A stretch of 64,000 nucleotides of DNA from Porphyrobacter sp. AAP60 (GCF_001296025.1 NZ_LJHV01000001.1:1-64000); one strand, 5' to 3'. Positions 43,700-52,467 are shown, counted from the stretch's first letter. The notes: generated from the sequence alone by a model not told the origin. Numbers and translations are program-made.

Positions 43700-44542
43700 T
43701 CTGGGCGGCAGGCTCATCAGGATCGCGTCGATATTGCCGCCGGTCTTCAGCCCGAAGATCGTGCCGCGGTCATAGACCAGATTGAATTCGGCATAGCGGC
43801 CCCGGTATTCGAACATCTGCGCTTCGTCAGCAGCATCGAAGGGCGTGTTCATCCGCTTGCGCACGATCCGCGGATAGACATCGAGGAACTGCTTGCCGAT
43901 ATCCTTGATGAATTCCAGATTGGCCTGAAAAGCCGCATCGTCGCTGCATTCCAGATGGTCGCAGAAAATCCCGCCGACCCCGCGATGCACCTGGCGGTGG
44001 GGGATGTAGAAATATTCGTCCGACCACTTCTTGTAGCGATCATAATAATCCGCCCCGTGCGGATCGCAGGCGGCCTGCATAGCAGCATGGAAATCGGCGG
44101 TGTCTTCTTCATAAGGGATCGGCGGGTTCAAATCCGCCCCGCCGCCGAACCACGCCTTGGTGGTGGTGAGGAAGCGGGTGTTCATGTGTACGGCGGGCAC
44201 ATGCGGGTTCATCATGTGGGCGACAAGGCTGATGCCGGTGGCGACAAAGCCGGGCGCATCCGCGCTCGCGCCGTTGATGGAGCCTGCAAATTCCTTGGCA
44301 AAGCTGCCGCGCACGGTCGAGACATTGACGCCGACCTTTTCGAACACCTTGCCCTTCATCAACCCCTGCACCCCGCCGCCGGGATCGGGATTGCCATCTT
44401 CCTCGCGGTTCCACGGGGTATATTGGAAGCTGGCGTCCGATCCCGCCTCGCGTTCGATCGCTTCAAATTCGGCGCAAATCTGGTCGCGCAACAATTCAAA
44501 CCACGTACGCGCCTGCGCCGTGTGCTGTGTCCAGTCAGTCAT
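43685..44542 (-). CDS. hemF: Oxygen-dependent coproporphyrinogen III oxidase
   Basis: A 285-residue HemF that decarboxylates coproporphyrinogen III to protoporphyrinogen IX with O2, in the cytoplasm. Family blocks include GGGVQGLMKGKVFEKVGVNVSTV, HMNTRFLTTTKAWFGGGADLNP, KKWSDEYFYIPHRQVHRGVGGIFCDHLE and EFNLVYDRGTIFGLKTGGNIDAILMSLPP. GGGGA just precedes ATG 44542; a long upstream reading into the next gene is spurious. It is convergent with the GH16 gene and divergent from pdeM. Confidence 0.97.
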   Translation of the reverse strand: MTDWTQHTAQARTWFELLRDQICAEFEAIEREAGSDASFQYTPWNREEDGNPDPGGGVQGLMKGKVFEKVGVNVSTVRGSFAKEFAGSINGASADAPGFVATGISLVAHMMNPHVPAVHMNTRFLTTTKAWFGGGADLNPPIPYEEDTADFHAAMQAACDPHGADYYDRYKKWSDEYFYIPHRQVHRGVGGIFCDHLECSDDAAFQANLEFIKDIGKQFLDVYPRIVRKRMNTPFDAADEAQMFEYRGRYAEFNLVYDRGTIFGLKTGGNIDAILMSLPPRATWS

Positions 44543-44656
44543 ACATCCCCGTCCGTCATTTCTTCGCACCATAAGCGATGAAGCGCGCCGCACAAGCCCA
44601 TCCTTGGCCCCGGCAGGAGTGTTGCCAAGCCGAATGTTTACAGGCAGGGACACCGC

Positions 44657-45367
44657 ATGGTTCCCGCTATGTTCGCCCCCTTCCCCTTCGCCGGGCACGA
44701 GTTGCTGCTTGGGCAAGGGCGCGGCCTGTACTGGCCGGCCGAACGCGCGCTGCTGGTTGCAGACCTGCATCTGGAAAAGGCCAGCTGGTATGCGCAGCGC
44801 GGGCAGATGCTTCCCCCCTATGACAGCCGCGACACGCTGGAACGGCTGGCCGATGCGGTGCGGATCACGGACGCGCGGCGGGTGATCACGCTGGGCGACA
44901 ATTTCCACGATGATGCGGGAGCGCTGCGGCTGGATGCGCATTGCACCGGGATGCTGGAGGCACTGACCCGCGCGCTCGATTGGGTGTGGATCACCGGCAA
45001 CCATGACGAGGCATTACCCAAGGGGTTTGGCGGGGCGATCCTGCCCGAACTGGAACTCGGCGGCGTGATCCTGCGCCACGAAGCCCGCGCCGGAGAGACC
45101 GCGCCGGAGATGTCGGGGCATTACCACCCCAAGCTGCGGGTGAATGTCCGCAATCGCCATATCGCCCGTCCCTGCGCCGTCATGGGCAGAGGCGCAGGCG
45201 GAGCCGACCGCATGATCCTGCCCGCCTTCGGCACCTTGACCGGCGGCATGGACGCGGGCGCGCCCGAAATCCTCGCCGCGCTGCAACCCGCCCACCGGAT
45301 CGAGGCGCTGATGCCTGCGCGGGGGCAGATTGCACGGTTTCCGCTGTGGCGTGCGGCGGCTTCCTAA
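44657..45367 (+). CDS. pdeM: Ligase-associated DNA-repair endonuclease PdeM
   Basis: A 236-residue calcineurin-like phosphoesterase. The metal-binding motifs appear in order: DLHLEK, GDNFHDD, GNHDE and GHYHPK, as in PdeM, the phosphoesterase normally encoded with an ATP-dependent DNA ligase, a Lhr-like helicase and an exonuclease. Those partners are not in the window, so this is an orphan copy. AGGGA precedes the first ATG by about 9 bases; Met5 is an alternative start. Its stop overlaps the convergent MarR gene by 4 bp. Confidence 0.9.
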   Translation: MVPAMFAPFPFAGHELLLGQGRGLYWPAERALLVADLHLEKASWYAQRGQMLPPYDSRDTLERLADAVRITDARRVITLGDNFHDDAGALRLDAHCTGMLEALTRALDWVWITGNHDEALPKGFGGAILPELELGGVILRHEARAGETAPEMSGHYHPKLRVNVRNRHIARPCAVMGRGAGGADRMILPAFGTLTGGMDAGAPEILAALQPAHRIEALMPARGQIARFPLWRAAAS

Positions 45368-45870
45368 ACTGCGAGCTGTTCCAGCACTGATCCGACTTTG
45401 ACGACGCCGGTTTTCGTCAGATTGACGAAGGTGACGCGCCTGTCACTTTCGGACTGGGAGCGAGCGACAAATCCACCGGCCTCCAGCCTGTCAATTATTC
45501 TCAAAGCCGTCGTTTCAGGGCAACGCGAAATGACTTGAAGTGATTTTGTGGAAACCTTTGCGCCTCCCGCAAACTGCTTGAAAAGTTCAAGAAGCATATT
45601 CCAGGCTGGCGCACCGACCATTTCGACCCCGATAACATCGTCACGGATTTTGGCGCGATTTTCTTCCCTAATCGCCGAATGGGAAAGGGGAATGGCATTG
45701 CGTTCGATCCTCGCCACCTTCGAGAAGACCGGATAGTTTGAACGTGTATTCTCCGGACGCCAATTCTGATCCACTGAATCGGCCATTCGAAACAGACTGG
45801 CTCCCAACTCACGAAGACTTTCCGGAGACAAGTCCGATTCAAGCCGATTTAGAAGCTCTTCCACCCCCAC
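45364..45870 (-). CDS. MarR-like winged-helix transcriptional regulator
   Basis: A 168-residue protein. Its C-terminal half forms a MarR-type winged helix: GAPAWNMLLELFKQFAGGAKVSTKSLQVISRCPETTALRIIDRLEAGGFVARSQSESDRRVTFVNLTKTG, including the wing motif DRR. The N-terminal 75 residues are charged and helical and longer than in typical MarR proteins. The start is GTG with AGGTG just upstream. A perfect 16-bp AT-rich palindrome lies 49-64 bp upstream and is a good candidate autoregulatory operator. The target genes and ligand are unknown. Confidence 0.85.
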   Translation of the reverse strand: MGVEELLNRLESDLSPESLRELGASLFRMADSVDQNWRPENTRSNYPVFSKVARIERNAIPLSHSAIREENRAKIRDDVIGVEMVGAPAWNMLLELFKQFAGGAKVSTKSLQVISRCPETTALRIIDRLEAGGFVARSQSESDRRVTFVNLTKTGVVKVGSVLEQLAV

Positions 45871-45918
45871 AGTACACCTCGCTGCGATTCAAGACTGACT
45901 GCTTGCAAACGTTTTAAA

Positions 45919-45934
45919 TTACAAATTATTGTAA
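45919..45934. promoter_or_regulatory. AT-rich palindrome, candidate MarR operator
   Basis: TTACAAATTATTGTAA has perfect 6-bp arms (TTACAA/TTGTAA) around a 4-base spacer. It lies in a distinctly AT-rich patch between the MarR gene and infC. MarR proteins usually bind such 16-20 bp sites next to their own promoter. Confidence 0.5.
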
Positions 45935-45975
45935 ACACAACGTATTATGCAAAGGTCATACGATAGCGGCAAGAC

Positions 45976-46003
45976 ATCGGATGCAAGAAAATTTGCATCC
46001 GAT
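45976..46003. other. Strong inverted repeat upstream of infC
   Basis: ATCGGATGCAA and TTGCATCCGAT are perfect 11-base arms around a 6-base A-rich loop. It lies in the 306-bp gap (45871-46176) between the MarR gene and infC, which otherwise holds only the AT palindrome and presumed promoters. It could be an operator, or an RNA hairpin in the infC leader; no long T-run follows. Confidence 0.45.
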
Positions 46004-46176
46004 ATGGATCAAAATGCACGGACAGCGCATCACTGCTCTTGAGGCTCTCATGGTCCAACCGTGACAATTCGTCCGCTGGCCGCCACCCATGCCACCACGC
46101 AAGACTCCACCTAGCGCTCGCCCACATTTCGGACTAAGGAGCGCGCAGCAAGTAAGCCACCACAGGAGAACACCCC

Positions 46177-46719
46177 ATATCACGTCCACCCCGGCGCTCG
46201 ATGGCCCCGCCCGTAAAAAGCGGCCCTCGTTTTGATAACATGATCAATGTCCCCAAGGTCCGCGTCATCGATGACGAAGGCGAAAACCTTGGCGTGATGT
46301 TCACCCGCGAAGCGATTGAGCAGGCCAATGAAAAGGGCCTGAACCTCGTCGAAGTGTCCCCCAATGCGGACCCGCCGGTGTGCAAGTATCTCGATGTCGG
46401 CAAATTCCGCTACGAAGCGCAGAAGAAGGCCAATCTGGCGCGCAAGACGCAGAAGACGCAGGACATCAAGGAAGTGAAGATGCGCCCGAACATCGACACG
46501 CATGATTATGACGTGAAGATGCGCAACGTCACCAAGTTCATCGAAAACGGCGACAAGGTGAAGATCACCCTGCGGTTCCGCGGGCGTGAAATGGCCCACC
46601 AGCACCTCGGCATGGATCTGCTGCGCAAGGTGCAGGACGATGTCGCCGAAGTCGCCAAGGTCGAAGCCTTCCCGCGGCTTGAAGGCCGCCAGATGCTGAT
46701 GGTGCTGTCGCCCAAATAG
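46177..46719 (+). CDS. infC: Translation initiation factor IF-3, probable AUA start
   Basis: IF-3 prevents premature subunit joining and checks start-codon choice. The body matches the family ([70 protein letters not shown]). The first ATG (46201) has no ribosome site. In frame, eight codons upstream, is ATA 46177 with AGGAG exactly 8 bases before it, giving [22 protein letters not shown] rare start codon is the known autoregulatory device of infC (AUU in Escherichia coli), so I take ATA as the start. A terminator follows the gene, so rpmI and rplT are not adjacent. Confidence 0.93.
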   Translation: MSRPPRRSMAPPVKSGPRFDNMINVPKVRVIDDEGENLGVMFTREAIEQANEKGLNLVEVSPNADPPVCKYLDVGKFRYEAQKKANLARKTQKTQDIKEVKMRPNIDTHDYDVKMRNVTKFIENGDKVKITLRFRGREMAHQHLGMDLLRKVQDDVAEVAKVEAFPRLEGRQMLMVLSPK

Positions 46720-46747
46720 GCGCCTTCGCCATGACATCAGCCAAAGG

Positions 46748-46775
46748 GGGGCGGATCGCAAGGTCCGCCCCTTTT
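46748..46775 (+). terminator. Rho-independent terminator of infC
   Basis: GGGGCGGA and TCCGCCCC form an 8-bp GC-rich stem with an 8-base loop, followed directly by TTTT, 29 bp after the infC stop. Confidence 0.85.
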
Positions 46776-46967
46776 GCTTTGGCGATGCTTCGACGAACCG
46801 CTGGGCGGCTCGACAAAGGGTTGATGGAAACCGACTGCGGGCAACATCGTTGGAAAGGTTCATGCTATTGAAATCCTGCGGGGGAAGGCAGGCGGAAGCT
46901 GCGTCCAGACCCCGGCTTGCCTGCGCTTGACCCTGCCTTGACCCCACCCAGGCCCGCGATTGCGGGT

Positions 46968-46983
46968 TGTTTCACGGGAAACA
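46968..46983. promoter_or_regulatory. parS-like site (one mismatch)
   Basis: TGTTTCACGGGAAACA differs from the ParB-binding consensus TGTTTCACGTGAAACA at a single position. It ends 6 bases before the ATG of the first DUF547 gene and covers its ribosome-binding region. A perfect copy lies 5.5 kb away. Confidence 0.65.
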
Positions 46984-46989
46984 TACGCC

Positions 46990-48132
46990 ATGCCGTTCCT
47001 GCCCCGCCCCATTGCCCGCCCCCTGCTGCTTGCCGGTGCCATGCTGGCCGTTGCAGCCCCGGTCTACGCGCAGGACAGCGCCCCGCTCTCCGACGCGCAA
47101 CTGGCCACCTTTGCCCCGTCAAACGCGCCGAATAACGACAAGATCGATTATTCGATCTGGGACGAGGCGATGAAAAACATCGTTATTTCCATGGGCCCAT
47201 CCCTGCGCCAAGGCGCACCCCGCCCTGACCCAAGCATGGGAACCCGCCGCCAGTACGGCCATGTCTCGCGCTACCGGCTCGAAGGCACGCGGGTGATGTT
47301 CAGCTTCCTCGATTCCGACGTGATCGCGAGCTTCACCGAATATCGCAAGGATCTGGAAAACACCGCCGATATCGTTGATATCCAGTCGCTTTCCCGCAAC
47401 GAACAGTTGGCCTACTGGATCAACCTCCACAATGTCGCGATGGTCGAACAGATCGCCAACGCCTGGCCGATCCGGCAACCGCGCGAGATCAAGGTCGGCG
47501 GCGTCCCCCTGGACGAGGCACGCTTTATCACGGTCGAAGGCATCGCGTTGTCCCCGCGCGATATCCGCGAAAAGATCGTCTATCGTCACTGGAAAGATCC
47601 GGTGGTGATGTACGGTTTCTGGCGCGGGGAAATCGGTGGTCCATCGTTGCAGCGCGAAGCCTTCAACGCCGATAATGTCGGGCGCCTGCTGATCCGCGGC
47701 GCGGGCGATTTCGTCAATTCGCTTCGTGGCTCGCAGGAACTCGGCGGCAAGCTGCAAGTGTCTGAACTCTACAAGGAAGCCGCGCCGTTCTTCTTCCCCG
47801 ATTTCGAGAATGATGTCCGCGCCCACCTTGCCCGCTATGCCGATGACAAGACCAGCGCGCTGATCGCCAAGACCGGCAGCATTGATCCCAGCATCACGGA
47901 ACACGATATCGCTGATCTTGAAGGCGGCGTGCGCGAGCCGACCTACCAGAACATCACCTCGAACGGCATTCCCACCAGCTTCCGCATCCCGCAGAGCATG
48001 GCCGCCCTGCTGCGCGAGCGCGAGACCAAGTTCCAGGAGATCATCCGTCAGGGCCGCACCGGCACGGTCACCTTCAGCAACATCACTTTGCCCGATGACC
48101 CCGCCGACAAGGATAAGGACGAGGTGGAGTAA
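46990..48132 (+). CDS. DUF547 exported protein, paralogue 1
   Basis: A 380-residue protein with signal peptide (MPFLPRPIARPLLLAGAMLAVAAPVYA) and a DUF547 domain: SRNEQLAYWINLHNVAMVEQIA, REIKVGGVPLDEARFITVEGIALSPRDIREKIVYRHW and DFVNSLRGSQELGGKL. DUF547 may resemble a transglutaminase/papain-like fold, and the conserved NLHN and YRHW blocks may hold the active site; the biochemical role is unknown. It is followed after 99 bp by a close paralogue. The C-terminus (VTFSNITLPDDP) is conserved between the two. Confidence 0.88.
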   Translation: MPFLPRPIARPLLLAGAMLAVAAPVYAQDSAPLSDAQLATFAPSNAPNNDKIDYSIWDEAMKNIVISMGPSLRQGAPRPDPSMGTRRQYGHVSRYRLEGTRVMFSFLDSDVIASFTEYRKDLENTADIVDIQSLSRNEQLAYWINLHNVAMVEQIANAWPIRQPREIKVGGVPLDEARFITVEGIALSPRDIREKIVYRHWKDPVVMYGFWRGEIGGPSLQREAFNADNVGRLLIRGAGDFVNSLRGSQELGGKLQVSELYKEAAPFFFPDFENDVRAHLARYADDKTSALIAKTGSIDPSITEHDIADLEGGVREPTYQNITSNGIPTSFRIPQSMAALLRERETKFQEIIRQGRTGTVTFSNITLPDDPADKDKDEVE

Positions 48133-48231
48133 CCGCGCCTTTCCCACCTGAACACCTGTTCATCCCCGGTTTATCCGATTGAGATAAAATCGCTTTCGGA
48201 CGGGCCGACTCCATCTGGTGGGAGAGATGAT

Positions 48232-49446
48232 ATGGTGCCGAAATATGTGATTGCTTTGGTCGCGGGCTCCGTTCTGGTGACACCTGCATTGGCATCCGAA
48301 CTGGTAGTGGAACAACCCCGGCCAGCGGATGATCCGGGGCTGCATTACGTTCCGCCTATCAAGGATGCTGCCGCGCAGCAGCGCAGCGTCGACGATCATC
48401 TCGCAGCCTTCGCCCCCACTACCGCTCCGATCCGCCACACCATCGATTACGAAATCTGGGATTGGGCGCTCAAGAACATCCTGATCTCGATGGGCCCATC
48501 GGACCGGCTGAGCGCGCCAAGCCCACCGCCGTTGACCGGCTCACGCCTGAAAAGCGGGCCGCAATCGCGCTATCGGCTGGAAGGCTCGCTCGTGCTGTTC
48601 CGGTTCTTCGATCAGAAGGTCATCGCAAGTTTCTCCGAATACCGTCAGGATCTCGAAAGCGTTGTCGAAACACTCGACATCTCCACACTCCCGCGCAACG
48701 AGCAGCTCGCCTATTGGATCAACCTTCACAACGTCGCCATGATGGAGCAGATCGCCAAGGAATGGCCCGTGCGCGAGCCGCGCGAAATCGCGGTTGACGG
48801 CGTACCGCTTGACCAGGCGAAGTTCATCAACCTGCGCGGCATTCCGGTGTCGCTGCGCGATATCCGCGAGAACATCGTCTATCGCCACTGGAAAAACCCC
48901 AAGGTGATCTATGGTTTCTGGCGCGGCGAGATCGGCGGGCCGCAGTTGCAGTCCTATGCCTTCACGGGGGCGAATGTCACATCGTTGCTGGATGTCGCCG
49001 CGGCCGATTTTGTGAACTCGTTGCGCGGCACCCAGAAGATCCACGGCAAGCTGGCGGTATCGGAGCTCTATGCCGAAGTCGCGCCGTTCTACTTCCCCGA
49101 TTTCGAGAATGATCTGCGCGCGCATCTGGCCGTATATGCCGAAGAGCCTGTGAAAGAACTGATGGCGAAAACCGGTCTGACAGTCGCCACGATCCGGGAG
49201 GCCGACATTGCGGATTTGCACGGCGGTGCCCGTCCACCGGCCTACCTGCTGGTTGATTCGCAGCCGGGCGTGGCCACGGACCAGCCGGTCTGCAACTCAC
49301 GGTGGGGGCAGGCTGCGTGCGATCTGCTGGTTGCCCGTTCGAGAAAGCTGCAACGCATGAAGCGCCGCGATCAGCCGATCTCGCGGGTGTTCTTCTCGAA
49401 CATCGATCTGCCCGGCGATCCGCCGAACAAGAACGCCGTCGAATAG
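48232..49446 (+). CDS. DUF547 exported protein, paralogue 2
   Basis: A 404-residue protein with signal peptide (MVPKYVIALVAGSVLVTPALA). It is strongly similar along its length to the preceding gene: IDYEIWDWALKNILISMGPS, LPRNEQLAYWINLHNVAMMEQIAKEW, RDIRENIVYRHWKNPKVIYGFWRGEIGGP and FSNIDLPGDP. It differs by an extra N-terminal segment and a C-terminal insert with two cysteines (PVCNSRWGQAACDLL) that could form a disulfide. GGGAGAG precedes the ATG. Tandem duplication with later divergence is clear; function unknown. Confidence 0.88.
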   Translation: MVPKYVIALVAGSVLVTPALASELVVEQPRPADDPGLHYVPPIKDAAAQQRSVDDHLAAFAPTTAPIRHTIDYEIWDWALKNILISMGPSDRLSAPSPPPLTGSRLKSGPQSRYRLEGSLVLFRFFDQKVIASFSEYRQDLESVVETLDISTLPRNEQLAYWINLHNVAMMEQIAKEWPVREPREIAVDGVPLDQAKFINLRGIPVSLRDIRENIVYRHWKNPKVIYGFWRGEIGGPQLQSYAFTGANVTSLLDVAAADFVNSLRGTQKIHGKLAVSELYAEVAPFYFPDFENDLRAHLAVYAEEPVKELMAKTGLTVATIREADIADLHGGARPPAYLLVDSQPGVATDQPVCNSRWGQAACDLLVARSRKLQRMKRRDQPISRVFFSNIDLPGDPPNKNAVE

Positions 49447-49537
49447 CTTTTCGTCTGGCGCGCGGCCCGCGTGGGGTTGCCGCCAGCCATTCCCGGCTGT
49501 TACGTCCGCGCATAATGGCGGGGGACGATCAGATCTT

Positions 49538-50962
49538 ATGACAGCGCGTGCAATCGGCCTGATCCTCGGCCCCCTTGCGTTTGCACTGACAGCATTGGTG
49601 CCGCCACCCGGAGCCATGCCTGCATCCGCGTGGCTGGTGGCGGGACTGGTGCTGTGGATGGCCGCGTGGTGGATGACCGAGGCGGTGCCGCTGGCCGTAA
49701 CGGCGCTGCTGCCCTTTGTGGTGCTGCCGCTGGCCGGGGTATCGACGGCGAATGAAACGGCCGGCGACTACTATTCCCCGATCCTGTTCCTGCTGCTGGG
49801 CGGAGCCTTCGTCGCCCTTGCCATCGAACGCACCGGGCTGCACCGGCGGCTGAGCCTGGCGATCCTGCGCGGTGTGGGCGCGCATGGCGGTCCGGCGCGC
49901 TTGCTGCTGGCCTTCATGATTGCAGCGGCGCTGCTTTCCATGCTGATTTCCAATACCTCGACCTCGCTGATCATGATGCCGATGGCGCTGGCGGTGCTCG
50001 AAGGGGGGCTCGGCAAGAGCGCGGAGGGCGCCCCGCCCCGACAGGAAGGCATTGCGGGCGCTCTTCCCATGGGCATCGCTTTTGCGGCCAGCATCGGCGG
50101 GCTGGGCACCATCGTCGGATCGCCCACCAATGCGATTGCAGTCGGCCTGCTGGACGAGATCGCGGGCGTGCGGATCAGCTTTATCGAATGGTCGCTTTAT
50201 GGTGTGCCGGTGGTGGTTCTGGGCATACCGCTGGCGGCGTGGATCGTGGCGCGGGTGCAGCGAGTGGGCGCATACACTTTCGATGTCGCCGCTGCACGGG
50301 CCGCAATTGCCAGCCATTCCCGCTGGAGCGCGCCAGAAGCGCGGCTGTCGCTGATCGTGGCGCTGACCTTCATCGGCTGGGTCACGCAGCCGCTGGTCGC
50401 TCCCCTGCTTCCCGACGGTTCATGGACCGATGGCACCATCGCGGTGATCGCGGCGCTGGCATTGTTCCTGATCCCCGATGGCACGGGCCGTCCGCTGCTG
50501 GTGTGGAAAGAGGCCGATCGCGCGCCGTGGGGTGTGATTTTCATGTTCGGCGGCGGGCTGGCGCTGGCGGGCGGGATGCAGGCTTCGGGCCTTGCCGATT
50601 GGGTCGGGCAGGCGCTGCTACCGCTGGAAAACTGGCCGTTGCTTCTGGTCGCAGTCGCCGTGGTCGCGCTGGTGATCGTGGTGACCGAATTCGCCAGCAA
50701 TGTCGCCACTGCAACGGGGATCATCCCGGTCGTCGCCGCGCTGGTGGTGGCATTGGGGGCCGATCCGGTGCTGCTTGCCCTGCCCGCCGCGCTGGCGGCC
50801 AGCTGGGGCTTCATGTTGCCCGCCGGCACCGGGCCGAACGCCATCGCATGGGCCACAGGGCGCATCCGGATCGACCGGATGATTACGGCCGGCGCGCTGC
50901 TTGATGTGGCGGGAATCGCGCTGATTATCGGCGTGGTATGGGTGATCGCGGCGATCACCTGA
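49538..50962 (+). CDS. SLC13/DASS family anion transporter
   Basis: A 474-residue membrane protein with 11-12 helices. The two helix-hairpin SNT-type motifs of the divalent anion:Na+ symporter family are visible (MLISNTSTSLIMMPMALA and EFASNVATATGIIPVVAAL), with SIGGLGTIVGSPTNAIAVG after the first and LPAGTGPNAIAWATG near the end. Members import C4/C5 dicarboxylates such as succinate with Na+. It is a single-gene unit between the DUF547 pair and the PLP enzyme. Confidence 0.93.
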   Translation: MTARAIGLILGPLAFALTALVPPPGAMPASAWLVAGLVLWMAAWWMTEAVPLAVTALLPFVVLPLAGVSTANETAGDYYSPILFLLLGGAFVALAIERTGLHRRLSLAILRGVGAHGGPARLLLAFMIAAALLSMLISNTSTSLIMMPMALAVLEGGLGKSAEGAPPRQEGIAGALPMGIAFAASIGGLGTIVGSPTNAIAVGLLDEIAGVRISFIEWSLYGVPVVVLGIPLAAWIVARVQRVGAYTFDVAAARAAIASHSRWSAPEARLSLIVALTFIGWVTQPLVAPLLPDGSWTDGTIAVIAALALFLIPDGTGRPLLVWKEADRAPWGVIFMFGGGLALAGGMQASGLADWVGQALLPLENWPLLLVAVAVVALVIVVTEFASNVATATGIIPVVAALVVALGADPVLLALPAALAASWGFMLPAGTGPNAIAWATGRIRIDRMITAGALLDVAGIALIIGVVWVIAAIT

Positions 50963-51059
50963 GGTTTCATGCAGACTGTCTGAAACTGCGGTTGCAGCGC
51001 TTGCCACGCTGCGCGCCCGGCGATAATCGCGACCCATTCCAGCGGCGGCTGCGGAGAGG

Positions 51060-51139
51060 CGTTCCTGCGGAGGTTAGGAACGGGTGCCCTGCCCGCTGCG
51101 ACTGGCCCCCGCCTTCCTGGGGGCATATGTCTTGGAAGG
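51060..51139 (+). promoter_or_regulatory. Structured leader with possible SD-sequestering pseudoknot
   Basis: Two hairpins precede the PLP-enzyme gene. The first is CGTTCCT/AGGAACG (51060-51066 and 51076-51082). The second is GCCCCC/GGGGGC (51105-51110 and 51119-51124), with loop GCCTTCCT. CCTTCC of that loop (51112-51117) is perfectly complementary to GGAAGG (51134-51139), the Shine-Dalgarno of the gene, giving an H-type pseudoknot (6-bp stems, loops of 1, 1 and 9 bases). I see no SAM-II consensus core. Confidence 0.45.
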
Positions 51140-51149
51140 ACAATCTGTC

Positions 51150-52463
51150 ATGACCGACGCTGTCGATGCAACTGACACCCCCACGCCGCGCCGCAAACCC
51201 AAACCCGGCATCCGTGAAATCGGCGGTCGGCCGCTGAAACCGTCCACCCTGATGATGGGCCACGGCTATGACCCGGTCTTGTCCGAAGGATCGCTGAAGG
51301 CCCCGATCTTCCTTACATCGACCTTCGCGTTTGAAAGCGCGGCGGCGGGCAAGCGCCATTTCGAAGGCATTACCGGCCTGCGTGAAGGCGGCGCGGAAGG
51401 CCTTGTCTATTCACGTTTCAACGGCCCCAATCAGGAAATCTTGGAAGACCGGCTCGCCGTGTGGGACGGGGCCGAAGATGCGCTGGCCTTCAGCAGCGGG
51501 ATGACCGCGATCTGCGTGCTGATGATGGCCTATGCCAACCAGAACGACGTGATCGTCCATTCCGGCCCGCTTTATGCCGCATCGGAAGGGTTCGTCGCCA
51601 AGGTGCTGAGCCGTTTCGGCGTCACCTATGTCGATTTCCCCGCCGGGGCGACCCGCGCCGATCTGGACGCGGCGCTGGAAAAGGCCAGGCGCCAGGCCGA
51701 GGCACAGGGCGGCAAGGTAGCGATGATCTACCTCGAAAGCCCCGCCAACCCGACCAATGCGCTGGTCGATGTCGAGGCGGTGCGCGATGCGCGCGATGCC
51801 CATCTGGCGGATACCCCGATCGCCATCGACAACACCTTCCTTGGCCCGCTGTGGTCGCGCCCGCTGGAACATGGCGCGGACATCGTCGCCTATTCGCTGA
51901 CCAAATATGTCGGCGGCCATTCCGATCTGGTTGCGGGCAGCCTTGCGGGTGCGAAGCGCTGGATGGACCCGGTGCGGGCGCTGCGCAACACCATGGGCGG
52001 GATCGTCGATCCCAATACCGCGTGGATGCTGCTGCGGTCGCTGGAAACGGTCGAACTCAGGATGCAGCGCGCAGGCGAGAATGCGGCGAAGGTGTGCGAA
52101 TTCCTGCGCGGTCATCCCAAGGTCGAAGGGCTGGGCTACCTCGGATTTATCGAAGACCCGCGGCAGCGCGACATCTATGATCGCCACTGCCTTGGGGCCG
52201 GATCGACCTTCTCCCTATTCATCAAGGGCGGCGAGGCGGAGAGTTTCGCATTCCTCGATCACCTGACCATCGCCAAGCTGGCGGTCAGCCTTGGCGGGAC
52301 GGAAACGCTGGCAAGCCACCCGGCTTCGATGACCCACCTTTCGGTGCCGCAGGCGCGCAAGGATCTGCTGGGGATCACCGATAATCTGGTGCGCATCAGC
52401 GTCGGGATCGAGGATGCCGATGATCTGATCGCCGATTTTGCCCAGGCGCTGGATCATGTGTGA
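51150..52463 (+). CDS. Cystathionine gamma-synthase/methionine gamma-lyase family PLP enzyme
   Basis: A 437-residue Cys/Met-metabolism PLP enzyme. The PLP lysine lies in YSLTKYVGGHSDLVAG. Other landmarks are YSRFNGPNQEILEDRLA, LAFSSGMTAI, YLESPANPT, IAIDNTFLGPLWSRPLEHGADI and LGGTETLASHPASMTH. The N-terminal 40 residues are an extension with Pro and Lys. It may be O-succinyl/acetylhomoserine sulfhydrylase, cystathionine synthase or gamma-lyase; the family does not separate these by eye. GGAAGGA lies about 10 bases before ATG 51150 and is the partner of the putative pseudoknot. Confidence 0.9.
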   Translation: MTDAVDATDTPTPRRKPKPGIREIGGRPLKPSTLMMGHGYDPVLSEGSLKAPIFLTSTFAFESAAAGKRHFEGITGLREGGAEGLVYSRFNGPNQEILEDRLAVWDGAEDALAFSSGMTAICVLMMAYANQNDVIVHSGPLYAASEGFVAKVLSRFGVTYVDFPAGATRADLDAALEKARRQAEAQGGKVAMIYLESPANPTNALVDVEAVRDARDAHLADTPIAIDNTFLGPLWSRPLEHGADIVAYSLTKYVGGHSDLVAGSLAGAKRWMDPVRALRNTMGGIVDPNTAWMLLRSLETVELRMQRAGENAAKVCEFLRGHPKVEGLGYLGFIEDPRQRDIYDRHCLGAGSTFSLFIKGGEAESFAFLDHLTIAKLAVSLGGTETLASHPASMTHLSVPQARKDLLGITDNLVRISVGIEDADDLIADFAQALDHV

Positions 52464-52467
52464 GACC

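Noticed and set aside
50963-51149. SAM-II or other known SAM riboswitch before the PLP enzyme
   Set aside because: The SAM-II conserved core could not be found; only a generic pseudoknot geometry is supported, so it is reported as a possible structured leader without a class.
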